From Aldehydirespirator sp965116195 (GTDB taxonomy: Bacteria; Actinomycetota; Acidimicrobiia; Acidimicrobiales; Aldehydirespiratoraceae): 64,000 bases of DNA. Positions 35,421 through 44,301 of the stretch are shown here, piece after piece; position 1 is the first letter of the stretch; each line of letters begins with the position of its first letter. The stretch covers positions 2,666,001-2,730,000 of the forward strand of contig OZ220491.1 of assembly GCA_965116195.1 (NCBI GenBank). Direction: 5' to 3'. The position numbers were made by a program, and so were the translations under genes. The notes beneath the pieces are model-generated. The model was not told where the DNA came from. It saw only the letters and a list, made by a program, of their open reading frames with translations, and searched no databases.

Positions 35421-37433
35421 GCGAACAGAACCATCGGACTCATAGGGACGGGCGTGATCGGCTCGGGCTGGGCTGTGCGTGTGCTGGCCCGCAGCCATGA
35501 TGTCATCGCCTGGGACCCCGCCGACGGGGCAGAAGATCGGCTACGCAGTGCCTTGGAACGTGCCTGGCCCGCTGCGACCCGCCTGGGCTTGTTCCCCGGT
35601 GCCGACCCCGCCCGCCTGCGCTGGGCCAACACCGCCGAAGAGGTCGCGGCCAGCGCCGACTGGGTGCAGGAGAGCGCCCCGGAAGACCCGGTGATCAAGC
35701 GTCCGCTCCTGCGCAGGCTGGACGCCGCCGCCGACCCCGCAACGGTCATCGCCAGCAGTTCATCGGGCCTGCTGGCGAGCCATCTGGCTGAGGGCCTGAC
35801 CCACCCGCAACGGCTGCTCATCGGCCATCCCTTCAACCCCGTTTACCTGCTGCCGTTGGTGGAGGTGGTGCCCGGCGAAGCCACCAGCCAAGAGGTCACA
35901 GCCGCAGCTGTTCAGCACTATGACGACCTGGTGATGTATCCGCTGGTGGTTCGCAACGAGATCGAGGGCTACCTGTCAGACCGGCTCCAGGAGGCGCTCT
36001 GGCGCGAGAACCTGCACCTGGTTGATGACGGCACCGCCACCACCGCCGAGTTGGATGACTCCATCATCTACGGCCCCGGCCTGCGATGGGCTGCCATGGG
36101 CACCAACCTGACGTTTCATCTGGCCGGAGGTGACGGTGGCATGCGTCACATGCTGAACCAGTTCGGGCCTGCTCTCAAGTTGCCGTGGACCCGACTGAAA
36201 GCCCCCGAGTTGACTGATGACCTGGTGGAAGCGATGGCTGAGGGTTGTAGACAGCAGGCAGGCGGACGTTCTGTGGCCGAGTTGGAGAAGCAGCGTGACA
36301 GCGCCCTGATAGCGGTGATGCGAGCCCTGCGCCCCACCAAGATCGGCGCAGGCCGCCTGATCGCCGAACGAGAGGCCCGCATCCTGGCCGCTCGGGCTGC
36401 TGAGGCGACACAGCCATGGACTCCTGATACTGATGTGGCCGCCCCGCTGCGGCTCTACTCGGCTGTGGTGGAGCCTGACTGGGTGGACTACAACGATCAC
36501 ATGACCGAGGCGGCATTTCTGACCGTGTTCGGTTGGGCATCGGATGCCTTGTTCCGCTATCTGGGCATAGACGAGGACTACCGTGCCGCTGGCCACTCCT
36601 ATTACACGGTGGAGACCCACATCAACTACCGGCGTGAAGCGACCCTGGACGAACCGCTCCTGGTCACAACACAGATACTGGCAAGTGATGCCAAACGCCT
36701 GCACATATTCCATTCAATGCACCGGGTTGACACCGGCAGCATGGATGACAGCGACAACGACAGTGACAACACAAACAGCAACAGCAGCAGCAACAACGAC
36801 AACCACAACATGCGTACCGGCAACGGCGACAACACCAGCACAGGCGACAACGACAGCAACAACGACAACCACAACATGCGTACCGACAACGGCGACAACA
36901 CCAGCACAGGCGACAACGACAGCAACAACGACAACCACAACATGCGTACCGACAACGGCGACAACACCAGCACAGGCGACAACGACAGCAACAACGACAA
37001 CCACAACATGCGTACCGACAACGGCGACAACACCAGCACAGGCGACAACGACAGCAACAACGACAACCACAACATGCGTACCGACAACGGCGACAACACC
37101 AGCACAGGCGACAACGACAGCAACAACGACAACCACAACATGCGTACCGACAACGGCGACAACACCAGCACAGGCGACAACGACAGCAACAACGACAACA
37201 CCAGCAGCTGCAGTGACGGTGACAGTGGCGAAAGCAACACCGATAACGACAACCTTGGTGAGTTGCTGTGTACCGCTGAGCAGATACTGTTGCATGTGGA
37301 CACCACAGCCGGACGCAGTACCCCCTTGCTGCCCGGCCCGGCCGCGGCGCTGGCCGCAGTGACCGCGGCTCACGCCACCATGCCGACCCCACCCGAAGCA
37401 GGCCGCCGTATGGCCATCAGGCGAGCATCTTGA
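35400..37433 (+). CDS. L-carnitine dehydrogenase fused to a betainyl-CoA-type thioesterase
   Basis: The N-terminal half (about 1-320) is a 3-hydroxyacyl-CoA-dehydrogenase-fold enzyme: Rossmann GLIGTGVIGSGWA, active-site IGHPFNPVYLLPLVEVVPG and the GPGLRWAAMG segment typical of carnitine 3-dehydrogenases. The C-terminal part (about 340-677) is a hot-dog thioesterase (VVEPDWVDYNDHMTEAAFL, then LLCTAEQILLHVDT). Such fusions oxidise carnitine and release glycine betaine from betainyl-CoA. A run of six 22-residue repeats splits the hot-dog domain. The start is TTG 35400 with GGAGG 6-7 nt upstream; an overlapping ATG is out of frame. First gene of the CoA-pathway cluster ending at 43480. Confidence 0.85.
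   Translation: MATRATRANRTIGLIGTGVIGSGWAVRVLARSHDVIAWDPADGAEDRLRSALERAWPAATRLGLFPGADPARLRWANTAEEVAASADWVQESAPEDPVIKRPLLRRLDAAADPATVIASSSSGLLASHLAEGLTHPQRLLIGHPFNPVYLLPLVEVVPGEATSQEVTAAAVQHYDDLVMYPLVVRNEIEGYLSDRLQEALWRENLHLVDDGTATTAELDDSIIYGPGLRWAAMGTNLTFHLAGGDGGMRHMLNQFGPALKLPWTRLKAPELTDDLVEAMAEGCRQQAGGRSVAELEKQRDSALIAVMRALRPTKIGAGRLIAEREARILAARAAEATQPWTPDTDVAAPLRLYSAVVEPDWVDYNDHMTEAAFLTVFGWASDALFRYLGIDEDYRAAGHSYYTVETHINYRREATLDEPLLVTTQILASDAKRLHIFHSMHRVDTGSMDDSDNDSDNTNSNSSSNNDNHNMRTGNGDNTSTGDNDSNNDNHNMRTDNGDNTSTGDNDSNNDNHNMRTDNGDNTSTGDNDSNNDNHNMRTDNGDNTSTGDNDSNNDNHNMRTDNGDNTSTGDNDSNNDNHNMRTDNGDNTSTGDNDSNNDNTSSCSDGDSGESNTDNDNLGELLCTAEQILLHVDTTAGRSTPLLPGPAAALAAVTAAHATMPTPPEAGRRMAIRRAS
36790..37210 (+). 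repeat. Six in-frame 66-bp repeats inside the thioesterase domain
   Basis: AACATGCGTACC recurs at 36807 and every 66 bp to about 37137. Each unit encodes NMRTDNGDNTSTGDNDSN plus NDNH (first copy has G for D). The block lies between HIFHSMHRVDTG and GELLCTAEQ, where the family normally has a short beta turn. All copies keep the frame and are almost identical, so expansion is recent. Confidence 0.95.
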
Positions 37434-37804
37434 CACGGTTCGACTCAAATACAGGGCGCATGCCCGACCGCGAGAGTAAGCCTCTTGGCACGCCAAACCG
37501 GATCAGCCATGATGCAAGGAGAAGTTGTCAGGGTTTTATAACTTGCTCAACGACAACGGTGTCAGAGATACCGGTACCGCAAACGAAACCGCTCAACGAC
37601 ACCACGGAAATGAGAACCTCGCAAGAAGATGTTCGATTGTTTCGTTAGGTGCCGGTAGTCAACGACACGACACAAAAGAGCACCCCGCAAACAGAACATT
37701 GTTGATGCTATCAGCGATGCCCTGACAAGTCAACGACACCACGCCAAAAGAGAACCCGCAAAAGGAACCCGCAACGAAAACCCCCTCAATGAAAAGGAGT
37801 CACC
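37434..37804 (+). other. Intergenic stretch with degenerate CAACGACACCAC repeats
   Basis: Segments such as CTCAACGACACCACGGAAAT, GTCAACGACACGACACAAAA and GTCAACGACACCACGCCAAA recur about every 85 bp. No gene is visible. The last part carries the AAGGAGTCACC ribosome-binding site of the acyl-CoA dehydrogenase. Confidence 0.6.
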
Positions 37805-38965
37805 GTGGACTTTGCGATTGACGAGTCTCAACAAATGGTGGTTGACACCGTGCGCTCTTTTGTGGAGCGCGAACTCGTTCCTCATGAGGAGCAAGTGGAA
37901 CGTACCGACACGGTTCCGCCCGACCTGGTGGAACAGATCCGGCGCACGGCTGTCAGCGCAGGCTTGTACGCGGCCAACATGCCCACCGAGTTGGGCGGCG
38001 GCGGCCTTGACGACCTGACACTGGCCATGGCAGAGCGGGCCTTCGGCTGGACTTCCTACGCCCTGCAATACATCGTGGCCCGCCCATCCAACATCCTGCG
38101 GGCCTGCTCGGGCTCCCAGGTGGACGAGTACCTCCTGCCGACGGTGAGAGGCGACCGGGTGGAATGCCTGGCGATGAGCGAACCCGATGCCGGCTCCGAC
38201 CTACGGGGCATGGCCTGTCGGGCCGAACGTCGCGGCGGCGACTTCGTGGTCAACGGCACCAAACACTTCATCAGCCACGCAGACCTCGCCGACTACGTGA
38301 TCCTGTTCGCGGCCACGGGCACCACCGACACTTCACGGGGCCCTCGCAAGCTCATATCTTCATTGCTGGTGGATCTCGACTCGCCAGGCGTGGAGGTCGT
38401 ACCGGGCTACAACTGCGTGTCCAACCGGGGCTACCACAACTTCATCATCAACTTCAACGACGCCTGCGTGCCAGCGGCCAATGTGCTGGGGGAAGAGCAC
38501 CGGGGCTTTGACGTGGCCAACAAGTGGCTCGGCAGCACGCGCCTGCAGGTGGCAGCCGTGTGTTTGGGTCGGGCTGATCGTGCGGTGGGCGTGGCTCTGG
38601 ACTGGGCCGCCACCCGTGAACAGTTCGGGCAGCGTATCGGGCGCTTCCAGGGAGTGTCGTTCAAACTGGCCGACATGCGCACCCGTGTGCTGCAGGCCGA
38701 GTTGATGACCTACCGGGCGGCCTGGCTGTCGGACCGAGGAGAGATGAGCGACGCTGACGCAGCGATGGCCAAACTCTCGGCCACCGAGATGCTCCAGTTC
38801 GTGTCGGACGAAGCGATCCAGATCCTGGGTGGCATGGGCCTGATGGACGAGTTGCCGCTGGAGCGGATCTGGCGAGACGCTCGCGTGGACCGCATCTGGG
38901 ACGGCACCAGCGAGATCCAACGCCATATCGTGTCACGCGACATGTTGCGACCCCTCGGCAGTTGA
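37805..38965 (+). CDS. Acyl-CoA dehydrogenase, possibly crotonobetainyl-CoA/gamma-butyrobetainyl-CoA type
   Basis: A 386-residue FAD enzyme with the family signatures ECLAMSEPDAGSDLRGM and GTKHFISHADLADYVI, the FAD-binding R...F...Q region (TREQFGQRIGRFQGVSFKLADM) and the C-terminal IQILGGMGLMDELPLERIWRD. Asp, not the frequent catalytic Glu, precedes GTSEIQR, so the base may lie elsewhere, as in some branches. Neighbours point to a CaiA-like role on carnitine-related CoA esters, but substrate is inferred. The start GTG 37805 has AAGGAG 5 nt upstream. Confidence 0.85.
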   Translation: MDFAIDESQQMVVDTVRSFVERELVPHEEQVERTDTVPPDLVEQIRRTAVSAGLYAANMPTELGGGGLDDLTLAMAERAFGWTSYALQYIVARPSNILRACSGSQVDEYLLPTVRGDRVECLAMSEPDAGSDLRGMACRAERRGGDFVVNGTKHFISHADLADYVILFAATGTTDTSRGPRKLISSLLVDLDSPGVEVVPGYNCVSNRGYHNFIINFNDACVPAANVLGEEHRGFDVANKWLGSTRLQVAAVCLGRADRAVGVALDWAATREQFGQRIGRFQGVSFKLADMRTRVLQAELMTYRAAWLSDRGEMSDADAAMAKLSATEMLQFVSDEAIQILGGMGLMDELPLERIWRDARVDRIWDGTSEIQRHIVSRDMLRPLGS

Positions 38966-39032
38966 ACAGTGACACGGTGACACGGTGATACCAACCACCA
39001 CAACTGAGAAGAGACCCACCGGCAGCCACACC

Positions 39033-39599
39033 GTGACGACGGGACAGCTTGAGCACTGCCGGGCGACGCACTCCGCAACGAACAACCACACGACACTTAC
39101 TCCACCTTGCGCAACGCAACCCACCGACAAGTTCTTGGCCACAAACATGGGCTGGGACAAAACACACGATGTCCACGGGGCGCGGCTTCCCAAGCGTCAA
39201 CGTCGTTACGCAACCCACCGACAAACCACACGATGACGAGACGACTCGAACACCACCGAGCAGCACTACACGATGACCACGAAACGACTCGAACACCACC
39301 GAGCAGCACACCCCACAACAAACCACCACACCACACATACACGATGACCACGAAACGACTCGAACACCACCGAGCAGCACTACACGATGACCACGAAACG
39401 ACTCGAACACCACCGAGCAGCACACCCCACAACAAACCACCACACCACACATACACGATGACCACGAAACGACTCGAACACCACCGAGCAGCACACCCCA
39501 CAACAAACCACCACACCACACATACACGATGACCACGAAACGACTCGAACACCACCGGGCGACACACCCCACAACAAACCACCACACGACACCGTCACG
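39033..39599 (+). repeat. Start-echo array before the acyl-CoA ligase gene, mostly 71-bp units
   Basis: ATGACCACGAAACGACTCGA-like starts occur at 39233, 39273, 39343, 39387, 39458 and 39529, with the true ATGACGGCGGGACGGCTTGA at 39600. An older copy, GTGACGACGGGACAGCTTGA, lies at 39033. Copies would encode MTTKRLEHHRA or MTTGQLEHCRA, and the real gene MTAGRLERLLR. The 634-bp gap upstream of the ligase is thus almost entirely built from its own start plus a CACCCCACAACAAACCACCA spacer. Confidence 0.92.
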
Positions 39600-42599
39600 A
39601 TGACGGCGGGACGGCTTGAGCGGTTGCTCAGACCACGGTCGCTGGTGTTTGTGGGCGGGGAGGCGGCTGAGTTAGCCATTGAAGCCTCGCGGTCGTTTGG
39701 GTTTGAGGGCGAGATGTGGGCTGTCAACCCGAGGCGCTCACTGGGTGGCATTCCGACCTTCCGCTCGGTGAGCGAACTGCCCGACACGGCCGACACAGCC
39801 TTCGTGGGGGTTGGACATCAAATCGCGGTTGAGGTGGTACGCGCCCTCGCGTCGGTCGGCACCGGCGCAGCCGTCTGCCACGCCTCCGGCTTTGCCGAGA
39901 CGGGCGCAGCCGGTACGGCGCTACAGCACGACCTGTCCGCAGCAGCTGCGGGCATGCCGTTGGTGGGCCCCAACTGCTATGGCACGCTGTGCGCGCTGAA
40001 CGGTGCTGCGCTGTGGCCTGATGTTCACGGTTTGTCACGCTGCGAGCGGGGCGTGGCATTGATAAGCCAGAGCGGCAACATCGCGGTCAACCTCACGATG
40101 CAGCGACGAGGACTGGACATTGCATGGACGATGGCGCTTGGCAACCAGGCCGATGTCGGCATTGCCGAGGCTTTTGAGACGTTGGCAGCCGACCGTGCAG
40201 TCACCGGCATAGGGCTGTGCATCGAGGCGGTGGACGATGTGCAGCGCTTCACCGCGGCGGCAGACTCGGCCCTGCGAAGACGACTGCCGGTAGTGGCGCT
40301 CAAGTTGGGGGCTGCCAAGGCTTCGGAGGCCATAGCCGTCACCCACACCGCTTCGCTGGTGGGTGATGACGCAGCCTACGACGCACTGTTTCGTCGTCTC
40401 GGCATCCGCCGGGTTGGCTCCGTGCCAGAACTGTTGGACACCCTGGCGGTCATGAGTGCGCTCGGCCCGCTGAGAGGCAACCGGCTGATCTCGCTGAGTT
40501 GCTCCGGCGGCGAGGCGGCGCTGGTGGCGGACAGTAGCCAAGTCCGGGACCTGCACTTTCCGCCGCTGGCACCAGCTCATACCGAACGTGTCGCCACAGC
40601 GCTTGATGGGCGTGTGGCGGTGACAAACCCGCTTGATTATCACACCTTCATCTGGGGTGATCAAGAGCGTCTTGAAGCGTGCTTCCGCGCAGCCCTCGGC
40701 GCTGCCGTAACGTCTGCTCAGAGCACTTCGCCGCCTACCCCTCCCATTGATATCTCCCCGGGTATTCATCACGAACCGTCCATTGACGACCCTCACGACC
40801 AGCAACTCACTCTTCAACCCGATGTCCTTGCAGTCCCTACACCAAAGCTCACCGACCCTGACGACCGGCAACTCACCAAACAACGCCATATTCCGGACGG
40901 CGATATCCCGGACGGCAACCCACCAAAGCCCACCCAACCTCACAACCAGCAACTCACCAAACAACGCCATATTCCGGACGGCAACCCACCAAAGCCCACC
41001 CAACCTCACAACCAGCAACTCACCAAACAACGCCATATTCCGGACGGCAACCCACCAAGGCACACAGAGCCTCACAACCAGCAACTCACCAAACAACGCG
41101 ATATCCCGGACGGCAACCCACCAAGGCACACAGAGCCTCACGACCGGCCACAAACGAAACAACCCAACGATCCGTCCCCACCTGGTGACCCTGCACCAAC
41201 CCATCCTCACCATCCGCCTTTTGATGCGGCCATGCTGGTGCTTGACTTTCCGGCCGAAGGGCTTGACCGGTCGCGCTGGTGGCCGACTCTGCAGGCTTTT
41301 GCTGCTGCCTGTGCTGCCAGCCACACGCCCGGTGTGGTGGCCGCCTCAATGTCAGAGAACTTCCCGTCGGAGGCTCGCAGCCGTGCCACAGACATGGGCC
41401 TCGCCTCTTGTGGCGACCTCGACAACACCCTGGCTGCCCTTGAAGCCTGCTCAGCCTGGGGCCGCCACATTGCAAATCTCTGGACCGGAAGCACCAAGCC
41501 AACAACCCTTGAAGCCCGCCCCACACAACAACACCACAACACAACCCCAGAGACCGAAAGCAACAAACCAAAACCACCCGCAGCCCGCCCCACACAACAA
41601 CACCACAACACAACCCCAGAGACCGAAAGCAACAAACCAAAACCACCCGCAGCCCGCCCCACACAACAACACCACAACACAACCCCAGAGACCGAAAGCA
41701 ACAAACCAAAACCACCCGCAGCCCGCCCCACACAACAACACCACAACACAACCCCAGAGACCGAAAGCAACAAACCAAAACCACCCGCAGCCCGCCCCAC
41801 ACAACAACACCACAACACAACCCCAGAGACCGAAAGCAACAAATCAGAACTGCTTGAAGCCCGCTCGGCGCAGCAACTTCACCCGGCGGACAGCCGGATT
41901 TCGGTTCTGATGCCTCCTACGTCTGGACGCGACCTGACCGCTGGCCGAGCCGTGACCGAGCACGACGCCAAACAGCGTCTGGGTGCTGCGGGCATCGCCA
42001 TTCCAGACGGCATGGTCGTACCCGCCTCGGCGGCCGTGAACGCCGCTGAGCAGATCGGCTACCCCGTAGTGCTCAAGATCACGGATGCCTTGCACAAGTC
42101 CGATGTCGGTGGAGTGGCTGTCGGGCTGGTTTCTGCGGCTGAGGTGTCCGCCGCGGCCGAGACTCTCGCCACGACAGGCGATGAACTCGTGTTGGTTGAG
42201 GAGTTTGTCGGTGACGCTGTCGCCGAACTTCTGGTGGGTGTACGTTCGGCACCGCCGGTGGGGATGCTGCTCACGTTGGGCGCTGGCGGGACACTTGCCG
42301 AACTGCTTGACGACACCATCTCGCTGCTTGTCGGTGTCACACCCCAAGAGGTACATGAGGCGCTGCGCAGCCTGCGGACATGGCCTCTCTTGGCAGGACA
42401 CAGAGGCCGACACCCCGGCGCTGTCGAGTCGGCAGTGGAGGCGATCTGTGCGCTCGACTCGCTCGTGCGCGACGATTACCGCATGGTCGAAGTAGAAATC
42501 AATCCACTGATTGTTACATCGCATGGTGCGGTCGCCGCCGACGCACTGATGCTCGTGTGCGACCAAATTCCTGTGGTTAAGGGGAATAGTTCCCCCTAA
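39600..42599 (+). CDS. NDP-forming acyl-CoA synthetase (CoA-binding, ligase and ATP-grasp domains)
   Basis: A 999-residue ACD-type ligase. It has an N-terminal CoA-binding Rossmann domain (LVFVGGEAAELAIEASRSFG, MWAVNPRRSLGG), a succinyl-CoA-ligase-like part (GLVSQSG-type VALISQSGNIAVNLTMQRRG) and a C-terminal ATP-grasp (LTAGRAVTEHDAKQRLGAAG, GYPVVLKITDALHKSDVGGV, VEINPLIV). Two large in-frame repeat inserts lie in the loop after the ligase core (40745-41215) and in the linker before the ATP-grasp (41500-41845). Its place beside CaiD- and carnitine-dehydrogenase-like genes suggests it activates a carnitine-related acid in place of CaiC; this is inference. The stop lies in a 47-bp palindrome. 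Confidence 0.88.
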   Translation: MTAGRLERLLRPRSLVFVGGEAAELAIEASRSFGFEGEMWAVNPRRSLGGIPTFRSVSELPDTADTAFVGVGHQIAVEVVRALASVGTGAAVCHASGFAETGAAGTALQHDLSAAAAGMPLVGPNCYGTLCALNGAALWPDVHGLSRCERGVALISQSGNIAVNLTMQRRGLDIAWTMALGNQADVGIAEAFETLAADRAVTGIGLCIEAVDDVQRFTAAADSALRRRLPVVALKLGAAKASEAIAVTHTASLVGDDAAYDALFRRLGIRRVGSVPELLDTLAVMSALGPLRGNRLISLSCSGGEAALVADSSQVRDLHFPPLAPAHTERVATALDGRVAVTNPLDYHTFIWGDQERLEACFRAALGAAVTSAQSTSPPTPPIDISPGIHHEPSIDDPHDQQLTLQPDVLAVPTPKLTDPDDRQLTKQRHIPDGDIPDGNPPKPTQPHNQQLTKQRHIPDGNPPKPTQPHNQQLTKQRHIPDGNPPRHTEPHNQQLTKQRDIPDGNPPRHTEPHDRPQTKQPNDPSPPGDPAPTHPHHPPFDAAMLVLDFPAEGLDRSRWWPTLQAFAAACAASHTPGVVAASMSENFPSEARSRATDMGLASCGDLDNTLAALEACSAWGRHIANLWTGSTKPTTLEARPTQQHHNTTPETESNKPKPPAARPTQQHHNTTPETESNKPKPPAARPTQQHHNTTPETESNKPKPPAARPTQQHHNTTPETESNKPKPPAARPTQQHHNTTPETESNKSELLEARSAQQLHPADSRISVLMPPTSGRDLTAGRAVTEHDAKQRLGAAGIAIPDGMVVPASAAVNAAEQIGYPVVLKITDALHKSDVGGVAVGLVSAAEVSAAAETLATTGDELVLVEEFVGDAVAELLVGVRSAPPVGMLLTLGAGGTLAELLDDTISLLVGVTPQEVHEALRSLRTWPLLAGHRGRHPGAVESAVEAICALDSLVRDDYRMVEVEINPLIVTSHGAVAADALMLVCDQIPVVKGNSSP
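40850..41150 (+). repeat. In-frame 66-bp repeats in the ligase domain of the acyl-CoA synthetase
   Basis: About four to five units encode QLTKQRHIPDGNPPKPTQPH-type 22-residue blocks with small substitutions (HT for KP, D for H). They lie where homologues go directly from LEACFRAALG to FDAAMLVLDFP. Confidence 0.9.
41515..41845 (+). repeat. Five in-frame 69-bp repeats in the linker before the ATP-grasp domain
   Basis: Units encode RPTQQHHNTTPETESNKPKP plus PAA (23 residues). Four of five are identical at the nucleotide level, and the last drifts to NKSELLEARSAQQLH. The first is seeded by LEARPTQQHHN after TGSTKPTT. Confidence 0.93.
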
Positions 42600-42611
42600 T
42601 CACAGGAATTT
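42565..42611. repeat. 47-bp palindromic element, copy 1
   Basis: AAATTCCTGTG and CACAGGAATTT form an 11-bp perfect stem with an inner TTAAGGGGAA/TTCCCCCTAA stem. The ligase stop codon falls in the right half. A related element of the same length occurs at 60826-60872. It could act as a terminator-like or REP-like element. Confidence 0.8.
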
Positions 42612-42649
42612 CACGACAGCACGACAAGAAACGACAGCACGACAAGAAC

Positions 42650-43480
42650 ATGACCAAACCTCCACGCTCAACACCCAACAACCATGCCGTACAGGCCGTA
42701 AGCGATGCCGTGTCGGTAATTGCCGACGGACCGGTTCTGGAGGTGACCCTCAACCGACCAAAGGCCAACGCAATCGATGCCGCCACCAGTCGTCAACTTG
42801 GAACGGTGTTCGCTGACTTTCGTGACAACCCGGAGTTGCGAGTCGCGATCTTCACGGGTGCCGGTGACCGGTTCTTTTCTGCCGGATGGGATCTCAACGC
42901 GGCTGCTGAGGGCGAAGAGTTCGAGGCCGACTACGGAGTCGGCGGCTTCGGAGGGTTCGGAGAACTGCCGGACCTGCTCAAGCCGGTTATCTGCGCGGTG
43001 AATGGAATGGCTGTCGGCGGCGGTTTCGAGATTGCTCTGGCCGCAGACCTGGTCGTCGCTGCCGACAATGCTCGGTTCTGGCTGCCCGAGGCTTCCTTGG
43101 GGATTGTGCCCGACTCGGCATCAGTGCGCCTGCCAAGAATGCTCCCGCAGGTGGTTGCCAACGAAGTGCTTTACGCAGGCCGTCAACTCAATGCGGCCGA
43201 GGCACTGCACCGGGGTCTGGTCAACTCGGTTGTTGAAGCCGCCGCTGTGATGGACGAGGCACGTGCGTTGGCAGCCAAGATCGTCCAGGCGGCACCCCTG
43301 GCAGTGGCCGCGATCAGCGAAATCCGCAACCAGACAGGCCATCTCACCCAACCTGGAGCTTTTGAGTTGCTGCGCTCGGGTGACCTTGTGTCCTACGAAA
43401 CGATGCTCGCCTCAGCCGACGCACAAGAAGGGCCCAGAGCCTTCACCGAAGGCCGCACCCCCAATTGGCAGGGCTCCTGA
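42650..43480 (+). CDS. caiD: CaiD-like carnitinyl-CoA dehydratase (crotonase family)
   Basis: A 276-residue crotonase-fold protein that follows E. coli CaiD segment by segment: LNRPKANAIDAATSRQLG, LRVAIFTGAGDRFFSAGWDL, AAEGEEFEADYGVGGFGG, KPVICAVNGMAVGGGFEIAL, LPEASLGIVPDSASVRLP and EGPRAFTEGRTPNWQG. The oxyanion-hole GGGFE and the catalytic-position Glu in LPEASLG are present. It would interconvert carnitinyl-CoA and crotonobetainyl-CoA, linking carnitine to the acyl-CoA dehydrogenase and ligase upstream. An N-terminal extension of about 17 residues is variable. The start ATG 42650 follows a duplicated ACGACAGCACGACAAGAA without a clear SD. Confidence 0.88.
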   Translation: MTKPPRSTPNNHAVQAVSDAVSVIADGPVLEVTLNRPKANAIDAATSRQLGTVFADFRDNPELRVAIFTGAGDRFFSAGWDLNAAAEGEEFEADYGVGGFGGFGELPDLLKPVICAVNGMAVGGGFEIALAADLVVAADNARFWLPEASLGIVPDSASVRLPRMLPQVVANEVLYAGRQLNAAEALHRGLVNSVVEAAAVMDEARALAAKIVQAAPLAVAAISEIRNQTGHLTQPGAFELLRSGDLVSYETMLASADAQEGPRAFTEGRTPNWQGS

Positions 43481-43699
43481 CGGCCAAAGGTTCGCCGCAC
43501 CCACCAGGTTCGGGTACTGGCCCAGTCCGAATATGGCGAAGAAGTTCTTGACGACGAAGAAGTTGGCAGAATCCACTTGACTTACGCGCATCCGCTCGAC
43601 TTGCGCGCATCCGACTACTTGGCGGCCCTGAACTTTGAACTCTGACCGGACCGAGGTCATCTCAAGGGGTCACACCAATTGGCGACGGATTCCACAAGC

Positions 43700-43945
43700 T
43701 CAGATGACCTGGCAGTCATCCCATTCCCGCTGCAACCAAGGGTCATATCCCCCCAGCAACGACTCCCACAAGGCTCAGACAGCCCGACCGTCATCCCATT
43801 CCCGCTGCAACCAAGGGCATATCCCCCCAGCAACGACTCCCACAAGGCTCAGACAGCCCGACCGTCATCCCATTCCCGCTGCAACCAAGGGGCATATCCC
43901 CCAAGCAACGACTCCCACAAGGCTCAGACGACTTGGACTCCGAGG
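43700..43945 (+). repeat. Three 64-bp tandem repeats upstream of tRNA-Pro
   Basis: CATCCCATTCCCGCTGCAAC then CCCAGCAACGACTCCCACAA recurs three times at about 43718, 43793 and 43866. The 488-bp gap between caiD and the tRNA contains no gene I can support; 43481-43699 shows only a short CTTGACGACGAAGAAGTTGG-like duplication. Confidence 0.8.
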
Positions 43946-43968
43946 CGCTAGTATCTCAAGCGCGCACA

Positions 43969-44042
43969 CGGGCAGTGGCGCAGTTTGGTAGCGCGCCTCG
44001 TTCGGGACGAGGAGGTCGTGGGTTCAAATCCCGCCTGCCCGA
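43969..44042 (+). tRNA. tRNA-Pro (CGG)
   Basis: Complete cloverleaf: acceptor CGGGCAG/CTGCCCG (43969-43975 with 44035-44041), D stem GCGC/GCGC, anticodon stem CCTCG/CGAGG with loop TTCGGGA (anticodon CGG at 44003-44005), T stem GTGGG/CCCGC with TTCAAAT. C1-G72 is usual for proline tRNAs. CCA is not encoded directly after the discriminator A. Confidence 0.95.
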
Positions 44043-44093
44043 CCCAACCACTTGTCAATGCCATTCACGTCGCAGAACGAATGCACCCATCAA

Positions 44094-44147
44094 TAGCGCG
44101 CCTCGTTCGGGACGAGGAGGTCGTGGGTTCAAATCCCGCCTGCCCGA
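44094..44147 (+). pseudogene. Truncated tRNA-Pro copy 1 (3-prime part only)
   Basis: Copies the tRNA from the D-stem GCGC (T 43989 equivalent) to the discriminator, identical to the parent, but the acceptor 5-prime strand and D arm start are absent; AACGAATGCACCCATCAA precedes it. Period to the parent is 105 bp. Confidence 0.9.
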
Positions 44148-44197
44148 CCCAACCACTTGTCAATGCATTCACGTCGCAGAACGAATGCACCCATCAA

Positions 44198-44251
44198 TAG
44201 CGCGCCTCGTTCGGGACGAGGAGGTCGTGGGTTCAAATCCCGCCTGCCCGA
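44198..44251 (+). pseudogene. Truncated tRNA-Pro copy 2
   Basis: Second 104-bp-spaced copy of the 3-prime 54 nt, identical to copy 1. It could not fold to a full tRNA on its own. Confidence 0.9.
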
Positions 44252-44301
44252 CCCAACCACTTGTCAATGCATTCACGTCGCAGAACGAATGCACCCATCA
44301 A

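Noticed and set aside
36720..37215. Intein or intron in the thioesterase gene
   Set aside because: The insert is a pure 66-bp tandem repeat with no splicing-domain residues.
36714..37496. Long minus-strand Val/Cys-rich frames opposite the repeat
   Set aside because: They arise from the repeat periodicity alone, as do the frames opposite the poly-Thr and 69-bp repeats.
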